A DNA stretch of 64,000 nucleotides from Coleophoma eucalyptorum (Eukaryota > Ascomycota > Leotiomycetes > Helotiales > Dermateaceae). A program made the position numbers and the translations under genes. The notes beneath the pieces were generated by a model. The model was given only the letters and a program-made list of their open reading frames with translations, searched no databases and was not told the DNA's origin. Of this stretch, positions 22,377-33,502 are shown piece after piece. The stretch covers positions 1,178,001-1,242,000 of the forward strand of contig JALRME010000006.1 in NCBI GenBank assembly GCA_026120035.1, read 5' to 3'. How positions within the stretch are numbered: position 1 is the stretch's first letter; every line of letters starts with the position of its first letter.

Positions 22377-23195
22377 GACGACATCAAGGTTTCCCGCCAA
22401 GCGTCGGATTGCTCCATATAGGCGAACGCGCCCCTCTACTCATCTGATCAGGAAACTCTGAATCAGGAAAGCGTAAGGGACGATGATGGGGCTCTATTTG
22501 AATTATTGCCGGTCCCTCCCTTTGCTTCGCCTTGGCTAAGATGACTGTAGGCGCAGGCAGCTTAGTACTTATCGGATTACATGCAGATCCCAAACACAGT
22601 AAGCAACACGAATCCAAGTGGGCGGTTATGAACTGCGGTGGTGAGCTGCGGTCCCCAGAGGCGACAGGCCCCATAGCCGCCATTGGACCAGCCGCGGCCT
22701 TTAAACGATTAGCCCCAAATCGCCAGATCAGCCTTGGTTGCAGCTGTAGGTTTACGAGGTACTTCCGTACCTCAAACCAACCAAGCCATGGTCTTCCGAT
22801 AACCCGACCAGGTATCTCGTGGGGGTGTAATCTTTCAAGCGCTGGTGCTGGCTCTCGGACGGTTTGTGGACCGCGGAGTATCCTTCACCCAGCCAGCCAC
22901 GAGAGCTGGTCCTGCATAGCAGTCTGCATAGCAGTGCTAATAAGCATCGTCGTTGTCCCTCTTAAGGCAATATGGTTCAGAGTTGGTTGGACATCTTTCT
23001 TTCCTTACCTTGTTCATCTTCCGCTCCTCCTCCTTGCCACCAAGGTCAAGCCAGTGCTTCTGGAGCGTTAACGCAGTAAAGACCTCCACGTGATCAGATT
23101 ACTGATCCTCCATCAACTCACCCTATCACGACTTTCGTCTCTGCAGACATTGGAGGAGCATCTTCGAGACCGAAAGATTACTCAAGAGGGGAATC

Positions 23196-24626
23196 ATGAC
23201 GGCAAACATGCTTTCGACCGAGCCAGGCTCGTCTTCTACATCTACAAAACAGCCCACCTTCAAGAAGCCTGACTTCTCTTTCCCGCACCAGTACAACCGA
23301 GCAACACCACCACGACCAGAACGTCAGGAATGCATTGCCATTAAGCCGCCACAAATTATGACTCTCCCGCCAAGGTATTCTCTTTTCCCACCAACTTCTA
23401 CATTTTCATCGTCAACCTCGAGGGACAATACTGTGGAGAACCGTGTTCGGACGGGGTCAGGAGTCGCTTCGCTATCTAGTTACTCGCAGATGCAAGAAGA
23501 ACGGCGTGCTCAGAAATGGGTGCCCGATATGACCTTCCCTCCGCGAAGAAACGTCAAGCTAGAGAGTGTAGAACGGAGCAGCCCTCAAACGCCGCTTGTC
23601 ATGAAAGGGATGGAAAGCAAGATGGAAACCATGGAGCTTGATTCGACTATGCATGTTGAGAATGTACAAGGTTGTCTCGACCTACGATCCAAGGGAGATG
23701 TGACAACAGGAAATATTCCTGGAACCAAAGCCACTCCAGAATCAGAATCAGAAACCGAGTTACCAATCCAACCAGCCCTCAAAGGCGGCTTCCTGAGCCT
23801 CCCTTACGAACTCCGTCTCGAGATCTACCACCTCGCCATGGCCTCTCACCCAGCTCTCCACAGCCACCTTGCACCTGCACCCGCATCCAGGATAACCGCC
23901 CCCAACACCGTCCCACCGTCGGCAGCAAACTCACAACCAACCGGATTGAATTCTGCAATTGTAATCAGCAACCCAGCTCTCACGTTCCCCTCCCTCCTCC
24001 CAGCCAGCACAAATCATCCCGCAACGCGCGGAAAACTGCCCACATCTCTCCTCGCAAGCTGTAAACAGATCTACCAAGAGGCCCACAACCTTCCCTTCGA
24101 AGATAACACATTCGTCTTCGTCAACTACTTCTGGAGCGGCGTCTATGCGGCGCGTCAGTTCTCGCGCTGCACTCTGAGACCCTGGCAGCGTGAGGCGCTC
24201 CGGTGGGTGGGCTTGGAAGTGCTGGCGCGCGATCTGATGCACAACGGACGAGGCTGTTACGAATGGATTGATCTGTGCCGGCTCTGGAAAGGTGTCAAGG
24301 AGTTGCGGCTGGGTATTTGCGGGCCGCTCGAATCACCGAGTTCTGTAAATGAGAACCTTCTCGATCTGACTGCAAGCTGGATCCGGGAGGGATTGTGCTC
24401 CATGGAGGGATTGAGAGTCCTGGACATTGGGATTGAGACAGAGAGTGTGGAGAGGGAAGCGAAGGTACTATTTTGTACGAGGCTGGAGGAGTTTTTGAAT
24501 GCAGAGCGGAAGGAGTTTGTGAGAGTGAGGCTCTTGGAAAATGTCTCGGTAGAGAAGAGGATGGAGATCAGTTCTAGTAGGAATGGGACCATTGGTGCTT
24601 TGTTGTTTACGCCTGCTGCCGAGTAG
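23196..24626 (+). CDS. DUF7730 / F-box-like fungal protein
   Basis: Single exon, 476 residues from ATG at 23196. The N-terminal 190 residues are disordered (Ser/Pro/Thr-rich). The conserved part begins GGFLSLPYELRLEIYHLAM, an F-box-like helix that opens many fungal DUF7730 proteins. It continues with LLASCKQIYQEAHNLPFEDNTFVF, the signature central segment, and a C-terminal region with GVKELRLGI and GLRVLDIGIE leucine-rich beta-strand patterns. These proteins are abundant in filamentous ascomycetes. A role as substrate receptor in SCF ubiquitin ligases is suggested by the F-box-like start, but it is unproven. The gene faces a second, divergent copy of the same family at 25070-26499. The family call is moderately firm; the function is unknown. 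Confidence 0.8.
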   Translation: MTANMLSTEPGSSSTSTKQPTFKKPDFSFPHQYNRATPPRPERQECIAIKPPQIMTLPPRYSLFPPTSTFSSSTSRDNTVENRVRTGSGVASLSSYSQMQEERRAQKWVPDMTFPPRRNVKLESVERSSPQTPLVMKGMESKMETMELDSTMHVENVQGCLDLRSKGDVTTGNIPGTKATPESESETELPIQPALKGGFLSLPYELRLEIYHLAMASHPALHSHLAPAPASRITAPNTVPPSAANSQPTGLNSAIVISNPALTFPSLLPASTNHPATRGKLPTSLLASCKQIYQEAHNLPFEDNTFVFVNYFWSGVYAARQFSRCTLRPWQREALRWVGLEVLARDLMHNGRGCYEWIDLCRLWKGVKELRLGICGPLESPSSVNENLLDLTASWIREGLCSMEGLRVLDIGIETESVEREAKVLFCTRLEEFLNAERKEFVRVRLLENVSVEKRMEISSSRNGTIGALLFTPAAE

Positions 24627-25069
24627 GTCGTTTTCCACGTCCCGAAGCGGGTTCTTGGGCAGGGGCTATAGGCTTGTGGAAATCCATTTAGCCTGCTCAT
24701 ACAGATGTACATGTGATTCAGATATGGGGATATCTGCCAAAACCTAAGTACTTACTGTACGATAAAGGTACTTCACGTTAGAGAAGATGACTTAAGCGAG
24801 GGATGAGGGAGGGTTCATTTGGGCGTAAGATATGGAATGGGTACATACATACATTAAAGAAGCTAGTCCAACTTGTAGGGGGAACTGGTAATATAAATAA
24901 CCAAAATTCTCTCAGAAAATGTCCAAATTTAATTGACGTGTGAATTTCTCGGCGTCGGATAATAAAGACTATAATCTAAACCTTTTCGGTCTTGGGGGGA
25001 CTAAGGATATTAATTTAAGAAAGCAACCCTACCAACCTTTAAGCAAGACGGCAATCATACTATCTCGCA
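24627..25069. other. Intergenic, convergent 3' ends of two DUF7730-type genes
   Basis: About 440 bp, AT-rich in the right half. I see no gene. Confidence 0.55.
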
Positions 25070-26499
25070 TCACTCCAACTCTGCTTCCTCGCTCTTACTG
25101 TCATCCTCATCGAGCGCCGCTCGCTTGGCCAGATACTCATCTTCCGCCGACACTTGTACAGCAGCAATCTTGACGGGCGGGTGCAGAAGGGTTTCCACTA
25201 ATGGTCCCAATTGTGCACTGAGCGCTTGTCTGACTTCCATCCAATCTAATGAGTCCATATCATCATCGTCGTCGTCGTCGTCGTCATCGTCATCTTCTTC
25301 ATCTTCATCCTCATCCCCAGAGGACGATGAGCTTGATGATTCTTCTGAGGGCGTTCTTAGGCCGGAACTAGACCCTGTAGATGCAGCATCAAGACCTGGT
25401 TCTTCTTCATCGTCTTCTGAAAGCGCAAGGTCTTCATCTTGTGCCAAATGATCCAGTGCAGCTTGCATGACTGCCGCATCTTCCTCGTCGGATTCAGAAC
25501 CTAGTGAATCGTGGTCCCCATCCGAGAGACCACTCATATCTGAGCCCTCATTCTTGTCGTGGCAGAGATTCAACACCACGGTCAACTTCTCGACCTTTAA
25601 TTGCCGGAAAGCTCTCACCCATTTCAGCGAGTCGCCCATGGCCAGAATTTCCTTAACAACGCGCGGGCAAGTCTCAAGGTTGAAAACAATCTCTTCGAGA
25701 TCCAGCTTGTCATTTATAAACTCGCAGAACTCCACAATTGAGCCCCAACCATCATTGAGATCTGTCGCACGATCCTCACAAGCCCACACCATCCTCAGTT
25801 TCTTAATCCCAGGCCAAGCTGATGGCCGGTCGTTGAGGAAATCAACGAATAGATATTCCCAGTGATCGATATCGACATAGACATCCCGCCAGAACATAGC
25901 CCCTAGCTCGGCCCGCACTTGCTTACATGTCTGCGAGAGCGAGGAGAGTCGATCATAGTCGGCTCGCTTGAGGTGATAATGGGGTGCTTCAGGTCTATAA
26001 TCCATTTCCTTCGCGGCCACCGTGACGGGCACGCTCATGTTGTAGCCATTGCGGAAAGGGTGGCAGCGCCGATTGTACACAACGCCTACGGAGACTTGGA
26101 TGCGGTGCTTGTCCCATGGGTTCTGGAACGGCGCAAGCCAGTGCTGGTAGATGATGTCGCGGATGTCTTTGGGGAGGGCGAGGAATGAGCATTGGAACGG
26201 TGTGCTGTTTGCAAATATTGCTGGGTTAGTCCTAGCGTATCTTTCTCTGCGCCGGTCGTGTTCTTCAAGTCATCAAAGACTTACGCAGCTGCACTGCCTA
26301 TGCTCAATAATCCGAGATCTTCCTCTACAGGTAGACTCCTATCCATTGGATCCAGCGGGTCGTAGCAATTGAGGCATTTGAGCCCTTTCGGGGCCAGGCT
26401 GAAATCGCCATACCCATCGGTGAGTTTCGAGATACGGTCTTCCTTGTCAAGCAAAGTGCTGATGGCTCGGGAGTTGAGGATAGCATGTCTTTCGGCCAT
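25070..26499 (-). CDS. DUF7730 / F-box-like fungal protein with acidic repeat tail
   Basis: Two minus-strand exons, 26499-26285 and 26204-25070, give 449 residues. The intron is 80 bp; its acceptor is the second CAG (aaacag), because only that one keeps frame and yields ATPFQCSFLALPKDIRDIIY, the F-box-like start of the family. Further signatures are LSSLSQTCKQVRAELGAMFW and IKKLRMVWACEDRA. The N-terminal exon includes a GLKCLNCYDP motif. The C-terminal third is extremely acidic, with long Ser, Glu and Asp runs encoded by TCG/GTC-type microsatellite (plus-strand 25260-25320), prone to length change. It is a distant paralogue of the convergent neighbour at 23196-24626. The function is unknown; protein-protein interaction is likely. 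Confidence 0.8.
25260..25320 (-). repeat. Asp/Glu-coding trinucleotide microsatellite
   Basis: Tandem CGT/CAT units on the plus strand that read as GAC/GAT (Asp) and then GAA/GAG/GAT in the DUF7730 gene. They give about a dozen consecutive Asp residues. This is a likely site of allelic length variation. Confidence 0.8.
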
Positions 26500-27206
26500 G
26501 ATTTAGTGGTTGGTGCATGCTGTTGAGCTTTCGTCGTTGGTGATACAGCTGCGACGCCGCCAAAATATACCGAGTATTTCAGGAAGGTGGGCTCGGTGGG
26601 GTGGGTGGAGTGGGCTGTAGGGCAGCTTAAGCGGGGCAACAGAGGACGTGCCGTACAGCTGCCAATGGCGGGGAGATGCAATGTGTAGGGCAGAGGCCGG
26701 CTACAGGAGCCAAATGGACTAACGAGCAACTCGTAACTTATAAGTCTATGCAGTGTCCATATAGAAATATATCAAGGATATGAATCGGAATTGTAGCGTC
26801 TGGTTCCAGAAAGGCAATGCCTCTTGCTAATTTACAGATTACGTTTGCCGCTAAAGAAACAGGCCAATAATGTATGAAGTAGTACACAAAACTAATCGCC
26901 AGGGGGATTATCCTCCTACCCAAGAAAACGCAGAGACTAATTCAGTTAAAATGTCCCAGAAAAGAAGTCGCTCATGAAGTCATAGTATTATCTCTTGCCA
27001 TCGCCATCATTCTCCCTTCCCTTCCCTTTTCCTTTGCCTGACCCTGCGGCACCAGGTCCCAAATTCGTATCCCATAAAACCCAATCCCCTCCCATCCGCT
27101 CATCCAGAACCCTCGTAACCCTCTTCAGTTTATGTGTTCCATCAGGTATCGTTACGGCGACGGCTTTTGCCTTACCAGTCTCAGGAATTTTAACTTCGTC
27201 GGCCAG
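26500..27206. other. Intergenic region
   Basis: About 700 bp upstream of the second DUF7730 gene and downstream of the next minus-strand gene. It is promoter plus 3'UTR; I see nothing else. Confidence 0.5.
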
Positions 27207-29840
27207 TCAGAACTCATATTCGTCAAAGTCCCTGATTATCAACGGCGATCCCCGCATATCTTTGCTCTCTTCGCGGATTGGCCACTCCTCGACCTTCTCA
27301 ATACCAGGTATATAGTTGGTGTAGTTGTATTCCTTCTCACTATCCCGGCTTCCTCCCTTTCTTCTCCCGGTCTTGCTGCCGTTACTGAAGCGGCTGTGGC
27401 GGATAGAGCTTCCAGTTTCGCTATCAGTCGTACTGACAGCAGTAGATGAACGATTCGAAACCAGTGTTTGTTGTCGGGACAAGATGGAGCGACCAGTTGA
27501 CTGAGCCACGATTGGAGTCGGCGGCAAGTCCTCACCGTTCCAGATTCGTGGAATTATCCAGCAGTGGCTGTTTTCATGACCGGCCTCGAGAACATTTTGG
27601 TTGGCCCCTTTCCAAGGAGGCGTTCCACGGAGTCGTGGCGATAAATGATAATTGACCTCGCTGTTGTATCGCATGTTTGGAGTATCAACAGCGACGGTGG
27701 CCAAGGTTTGTAGAATGCCATAAATTAGCACCCATCGCCCTCTTCGAGCTTCATATGGATCAACTTCAGCTGGCTTATCACTTTTCTCGAAGCGGACAAA
27801 TGCATCCACGAGATCATTGGTCATGAAATCCGAACCAAGGAGGTAGATATTAGTGGCCTCAGTGTAAGCAAGTGCAGCACGGCGTTCCGTAATCTTGTCG
27901 TCCCGTGGCAGAGTTTTCTTGCTTGCCTTGAACAAATTCTCCCTGGATGAGGTCTTCACTGGAATTGATTCTGGTACAAGTGGATATGGATGAGGTATGT
28001 GAGGATATTTGTGTCGGTTATCGAATGCAACCAGGATATCGGTCATCGGCAGATCTGAAGTGTCGGCATCAAACGACTTATTTCCAGGATTGCTGATGTT
28101 CCATTTCCTGCCACTACTTGCCTCAGAACAATCCCATGAAACCTCGCGGTTCACCAGATAGTCGTACAAAGCACCGAAATCCTTTTGTAGTCTTTGGGCC
28201 ACACTTCGCGAAAACCATTGATCATCTCCGGACTGGATTTTTGGCGGCCAAGATCCATAAGAAGTTTGATAATGTTGTACAAAGAAATTTCGCAATCGTT
28301 CAAAGCTTCCTCTTGCTGGAGGTGGCTGGGAACTCATCATAGGCCACATATCGTTGAAATCGAACTCCGAGAGCCGATCCTCGCTCGACTGCACGCGCAC
28401 CTGTACTTCGAGACTAGACCTCTCAAGGAGAGCTCTCGAGATTGGTGTTATGTATCGATAGTCTGGCAATATCTCCAATCGGTTGTACATTCCAGAGCAG
28501 TGAATGTATGCCTCTCTCCATCCTTCTTCCCAACGTATTCCTTGGCATTCGCTCCATGCTAGTAGAGCTGCAGCCGTGGCAGGGTCGTTTCGTACATCAT
28601 CAATACCCCTGCTGACAATATACTCAATAATGAGACTTGAGTTTTCAGAATCCGAAGGCATCCAAGATTCCAATCGCTCGTATAAATCATTCAGCGCCTG
28701 GAAGAGGTTCATTCCCACCAAGGAGGCGCCATAGAGAATAGCGAAGACATTTCTCGTAGTGACCTGATGTCTGATGGAATCTGACTTGGAAAGATGAGGT
28801 GGAGTTGGGAAGTAAATTTCGTATGAAACCTGTCCATCGTATGTGCTCATACTATGCTCAGACATAGGTGGGGTTGGCATTCCTCGCTGTAATCGGGCAT
28901 GTGGCATTATTGGTCGCGTACCTGGAGAGCTGATCGGTGATGATGGCATGTTGAAAGTACTCATATCATCGGTAGCACCCTCCCGAAGGAGCGTGACCAG
29001 AAACCTTGACTCAGTTCCTTCCAAGATATGCGACGACAAACGGAACGATGGTTGTTGTCGTGGCTGCTGACTCTCGTGGCCAAAATATACCAAAGTATCC
29101 CCATTTGGATCCCAGAGCTCCGGATCTTTTCTGAGTTTGTTCCAGGGTTGGGGGGCTCTTCCAGATCCTGTCCATCGTTTCAACTGGGGTCCCTGTGGAA
29201 TTGGTGGGAGACTAGTTTTTGGTGGTCCTGGGCGCGAGAATTGGCTGAGCTCGTCGAGTGACTGTTGCGTTTGCATCTTAGGTCGAACAGCAAGAGGCGG
29301 CGGAATATTTTCGTAATAACCGGCGTCCAATTCCTGAGCGTCCAGTGTTTCCGGTCTGACAGTCGCAGATGTTGGTGGTCTTGGCTCCCCATCGTCGTCT
29401 TTCTTCTTCTTTCCGAATGTTTTCGCCAGTCGCCCTCTAACATTCTCACTCTTCTTATCCATCAGAGAGCGGAATGATGATTTCTCAATGCCAGAAATAT
29501 CAAGGGCTGGAAGTTGTGGCTTTCGGACTCGCGCATATGCTAGGTCATCGTGAAGTCGACTAGGCTTCTCGTCCGATTTCGACGATGCGATCGATTTGGC
29601 GCTGGAGTGCTGTGCATAATTGCGGTTTTTGTATTCTATATCTTGTGTAAATTGTGTTGATCGTCCTTCTACACCGGGTAGTGGGAAATCGGCAATAACA
29701 GATGCTGGAGGTGCTGGATATGGGGGTGGTGGATAAGAGGATAGCGGCGACTTGATCGGAGCCTCTTCGCGCATGGTGATCGCATCCGAGTCCTTAACTT
29801 TCGTCTTCTCCTTCCTCACATATGCACTTCGTCCAGACAT
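27207..29840 (-). CDS. Large fungal-specific protein, DUF8004-like
   Basis: Single exon, 877 residues from ATG at 29840. The N-terminal 300 residues are disordered and rich in Pro, Ser and basic residues (PPPPYPAPP, KTFGKKKKDDDGE). The central part is globular and well conserved in my recollection of filamentous ascomycete proteins (LVYFGHESQQ, FRLSSHIL, NVFAILYGASLVGMNLFQAL, DLYERLESW, AALLAWSECQGIRWEEGWRE). It continues to LPMTDILVAFDNRHKYPHIP and GRWVLIYGILQTLATVAVD. The C-terminal end (GSPLIIRDFDEYEF) is also typical. I believe this corresponds to the DUF8004 family, with moderate certainty. No catalytic motif or membrane segment is evident. The function is unknown, possibly cytoskeletal or signalling scaffolding given the charged tails, but that is speculation. 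Confidence 0.8.
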   Translation of the reverse strand: MSGRSAYVRKEKTKVKDSDAITMREEAPIKSPLSSYPPPPYPAPPASVIADFPLPGVEGRSTQFTQDIEYKNRNYAQHSSAKSIASSKSDEKPSRLHDDLAYARVRKPQLPALDISGIEKSSFRSLMDKKSENVRGRLAKTFGKKKKDDDGEPRPPTSATVRPETLDAQELDAGYYENIPPPLAVRPKMQTQQSLDELSQFSRPGPPKTSLPPIPQGPQLKRWTGSGRAPQPWNKLRKDPELWDPNGDTLVYFGHESQQPRQQPSFRLSSHILEGTESRFLVTLLREGATDDMSTFNMPSSPISSPGTRPIMPHARLQRGMPTPPMSEHSMSTYDGQVSYEIYFPTPPHLSKSDSIRHQVTTRNVFAILYGASLVGMNLFQALNDLYERLESWMPSDSENSSLIIEYIVSRGIDDVRNDPATAAALLAWSECQGIRWEEGWREAYIHCSGMYNRLEILPDYRYITPISRALLERSSLEVQVRVQSSEDRLSEFDFNDMWPMMSSQPPPARGSFERLRNFFVQHYQTSYGSWPPKIQSGDDQWFSRSVAQRLQKDFGALYDYLVNREVSWDCSEASSGRKWNISNPGNKSFDADTSDLPMTDILVAFDNRHKYPHIPHPYPLVPESIPVKTSSRENLFKASKKTLPRDDKITERRAALAYTEATNIYLLGSDFMTNDLVDAFVRFEKSDKPAEVDPYEARRGRWVLIYGILQTLATVAVDTPNMRYNSEVNYHLSPRLRGTPPWKGANQNVLEAGHENSHCWIIPRIWNGEDLPPTPIVAQSTGRSILSRQQTLVSNRSSTAVSTTDSETGSSIRHSRFSNGSKTGRRKGGSRDSEKEYNYTNYIPGIEKVEEWPIREESKDMRGSPLIIRDFDEYEF

Positions 29841-32800
29841 GTTGCTGGGTCGATTTTGTGACTAAGATTATTGCAAGAAATTGAAGCCTCCAACTATGCG
29901 AAGGTGACTGCTACTTATGCAATCGTAAAGCTTTCTTTACTTCTTGAAAATGCTCTTACTCCCAGAATCCGATAAAGTATAGAAGTTCTAATGGCGGTTT
30001 CACCTCGGCCTTTGCCAGGACAGCGGGTAGTCTTGGAATATGGATAAGTCTTGACGAGTACGCCGGAGGATATTTGATAGGTCAAAAGGCGTAGCAGCTG
30101 TTAATATTTCGACGGGTGGGAAATCAAGACAAGCGACAGGCAGAAGAGTTGAGGGTATGGAAGTCTAACAAAGAAGTGATTGAGAAAGGCTCCGGACGGC
30201 TGCAGGATAGTCAGCATGACGGTACCGAGAGAGCAGCAGAGGAACAAAGAAAGGCAAAGCGGATAAACAAAACGGATTCAAGCATATACATACCATGGAT
30301 CGAGATCGGGTATGTCGATATGTGATGTATTGAGTTCAACAAGCGATGATCAGGTCGAATGGGGGAGGATACAGGATGAGGGTGGAGGGGAGAGCCTGGG
30401 TACAAGTAGGAAAAGAGACGAAAGAGGAAGCGATCAGTATAGGGAACGACACTTATTCTGGGGATTGACCTTAGACCAGCTCCGTTGAAGCAAAGACGTG
30501 AGCATGGGTATAGGTATTTTGGACTTATGGTAAGGCAGGGTCCACGGTAGGGGATAGTCTGAAAGAGAAAGAGCTTAGATGGTATCTCCATGGCTTCGAA
30601 GTAAGCCCTATGGCAGAATGGGCACGAACGGCGGAGTCCTCCCATCTCCTATACCCATATCCATGCTCAAGCTCACTGCCATCCACACTGTATGCAGGTC
30701 CGCACACGTTGGGTGGATCTCCGACTCGCTGGGCAGCTCTGGGCGGACAAGAGATATCTTGGTAACGGACGCGACGGGCTGGCGGAACACAACTAGGCCT
30801 TGTCCTAGAGTGAGATATTGGCCAATACTGCCACGCCAGAGTATGGAACAGCAGCTTCCGATGGCTCTGTTTCACAGCGGAACTAGATTAAGGTCAAGAG
30901 GGTGATGTAAGGACAGCGGTGGATAGTGGGATCTGACATGGCCGTGATGTGATGGCATCGTTACGATGCGCTTGAGTAGCGTTGCTACCTGGGCTGTCAG
31001 TAAAGTTTGACGTGAAGACGCCATCAGAACCCGAAACTGGAGGGAGAGGGTGTGGCGTGAGTACGCAGAAGCAAAGACTGTACCTGCGTGTTGTTGTAAG
31101 GCGCAGGAAAAGGAGAGCAAACGGGTATTGGCTATCACTGGGGTTGAGATACCTGCTATCCCGTAATGTAGCGTGGTGGCTGAGCCAAGCATGGTAGCCA
31201 GGGGTCGTGGGTGGAAGGAGACACCGGTTGGCAGGCACGAAAGATGCGAGGCCCGGTAATCTGTAAGGTTGCGGTAGGTCAAGCTCCTGATTCACTTCGC
31301 TTGCTTGTCTGACAAACAGCGCAGTCCTTGAGCGGCGAGGGCTCCTGGAGTCGGTCGTTGGTGGCAATGGCGGGAGACCAGAGATAAGCTGGAGGGAGAC
31401 ACCAGACAAGCAAATGCACCGAAAGTGGCTCGGGTCAGTTATGATGGGTACGGAGGTACTACAGTACAGAGTAGTGGTAGCGAGAATCTGATGATAGACG
31501 GACCCGTGGGCCTAGAAGCCTTCCATAGCTCTGCTCTCCTCTATGTGGCCGTTCTTGCGAAACCCTATCCCACTCTCACTTGACTGCAGTTTGCTTCTTT
31601 TATGGTAGCTCATCGTGGCCATTGCCAATCCTGGAACGGCAAGGTCAACAGGCCGTCAGAGTCTCTCACCAGTAAGTACTCCAGTACCTCCGAGAGGGCA
31701 TCATGCCTTATCAGCAGCCCCCGCTCCAGTTGCCTTAAGCTGCTGGTGAAGATGCCAGGGTCGGTGCATCATGCACAATCGACAGCCGGGATTGAGATAG
31801 TCAGATAACTGTGATGACTATATCCCCTTTCATTTCACTGATATCCGCCCACATCTGACAAAATGCAGAAGGTAAGTATACCCCGGAGCCTGGCCGCATT
31901 CCGGCCAGGCATTCCGGCATGCACGACCACGACGCTATGCACGTGGGATCAAGGGTGTATATTCCCTGGCAATGAGTAGAATCGCATTCACCTTCACCCT
32001 CATCTCCAGATTCCATCCAGCTTCGGAAAGTTAGACCTCTACGTAGCTGGCGACGGGTTCAAAGGTGAACGAGGCTCTGAACTATCAATAGGTGGGGGAA
32101 GCCACCGCACTCTGCGGACGGGACTAGGACGCACGATGGACAATAGTACTATCAAGCAATGCGAGCCCGCCTTTAACAGGCTTTCTTTGTTCGACAGGGT
32201 CCGCCGTCCCTTCGTCACCTGCTTATTGTATCAGCCATTACCAAAAACCTCTAGATCTTGGATACTGCCAACACTGGATGGATGCCACCGTGTTTCAGAA
32301 CAGCTGCCACACCATCATAATTAATTCTCTGTCCAGTCGTCTGGCATGTAAGGTGACATTTACCACAACTCTGAGGTAGCAGGAAAGCTATCACAATCAG
32401 ATGACGAACCTGGCCTGACCTCAAAATATTCATGAACGCTGTTGGCGTGGCGTCTCTTGCCCAGTTGACGATTGGAGTTTGGAAAGCCAAAACAAAGTTC
32501 CTTGGCTAGTAACTCAGTCGTACAATCCAAGAACCAGCATAGCGGGCCAAGGTGCTGTGCGAGATTAAGTACAAAGTGATACGAGAATTGCAATTGCAAC
32601 TCCGACGGCTTATTCACTCTGTGGATATCTACGGAATCTCTTCCTAACATTCACCTCATTGTTGCACCAATTGTTAGAGCAAAGTTAAGTTCTTAATTTT
32701 TCTGCCTTTGAGCCTGGCAACATTCCTATAGTAACTAGCACCGGCCATTCAAGGGTTCTAAATCATATCGTTCGTACCTCCATGCATGGATCAACTCATC

Positions 32801-32917
32801 CCGTTAGACTGCGCCGTGCCGTGCGTGCATCGATATAGTAAGTAACAAATGGGCGACGTTATGCAGGTGGAGATAGAGCTGCATCAAGAAGTTAAGAAGT
32901 AGCATCGAAAACCGCCG

Positions 32918-32953
32918 GCACCAGCATCTGCACCAGCATCTGCACCAGCATCT
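32918..32953 (+). repeat. 12-bp tandem repeat, 3 copies
   Basis: GCACCAGCATCT is repeated three times in direct succession, with a partial fourth copy. It lies in an intergenic region. On the minus strand it reads as repeated Cys-Arg-Cys-Trp, which is unlikely to be protein. Confidence 0.85.
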
Positions 32954-33331
32954 GCACCTGGACCATCCGGCAGACACTTCTTTTTCCAGCAATCGGTCAC
33001 GAAGTACAGAAAGCGCCGAGTTTCTCGATTATGGTTGGGTGTTTAACTCTCTACCGAAACTAGGATGACCACTCTTGTTCCAAACCGCTGGCTCGTATTA
33101 TAACGTCTGCTCGCGTGTACACTTACTTTTCCCACCCAAGTCAACTTCCCTTCATCTGTTTTGGGGGGCCAATCCTCACAGCCAAAAGTGTCTACCATAA
33201 AGATATTTTTCAGAGCCTGCCCACCACCGAGCGAAGCAGCAGGCAATGCACCTGGACCAAGAATTGCTTTCGCACCGAGGTTTTCGGTCCGTTCCTTGTA
33301 AAGAATGAGGACAAAAAAAACCAACTTTAAA

Positions 33332-33502
33332 ATGTCACCACCTGAAGCAGATTCCTCCCAAACAAAACAACAAAACATTTCCGTCTGCGGTCCAGGGCCT
33401 CAATCCAGCGACTCTTATGTCGTCCAGCCCTCGCTAGCACCTTCTCCATACTGTCGTTGCTCTTTAGGAATTGACACGGATCAAGGGGAGACACAAGACA
33501 GG
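33332..33502 (+). other. Possible small coding exon
   Basis: An ATG (context AAAATGT) opens 57 codons (MSPPEADSSQTKQQNISV onward, ending GETQDR) that stop exactly before a GTACGT donor at 33503. A TTTTAG acceptor at about 33540 would add only a few codons. The composition is protein-like (Ser/Pro/Gln-rich with a CRC motif), but there is no family match. Treat as a candidate only. Confidence 0.18.

Larger units (their letters stand above)
20094..23195. other. Long gene-poor interval
   Basis: About 3.1 kb between the divergent starts of the type II membrane protein gene and the first DUF7730 gene. It contains the candidate 42-aa gene at 21245-21373, a 13-G tract at 21768-21780 and a CAG repeat at 22350-22376. 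Longer ORFs (for example 20108-20608 and 22532-23071) lack coding character. It may hold long untranslated leaders or non-coding transcripts. Confidence 0.5.

Noticed and set aside
22306..22383. Poly-Gln-like reading of the CAG repeat as a coding exon
   Set aside because: The frame has no start codon or splice acceptor before it and meets a stop soon after; kept only as a repeat.
22532..23071. 179-codon plus-strand ORF upstream of the first DUF7730 gene
   Set aside because: It begins with TTG, has no domain, and its composition is random-looking; it is more likely leader or promoter sequence.
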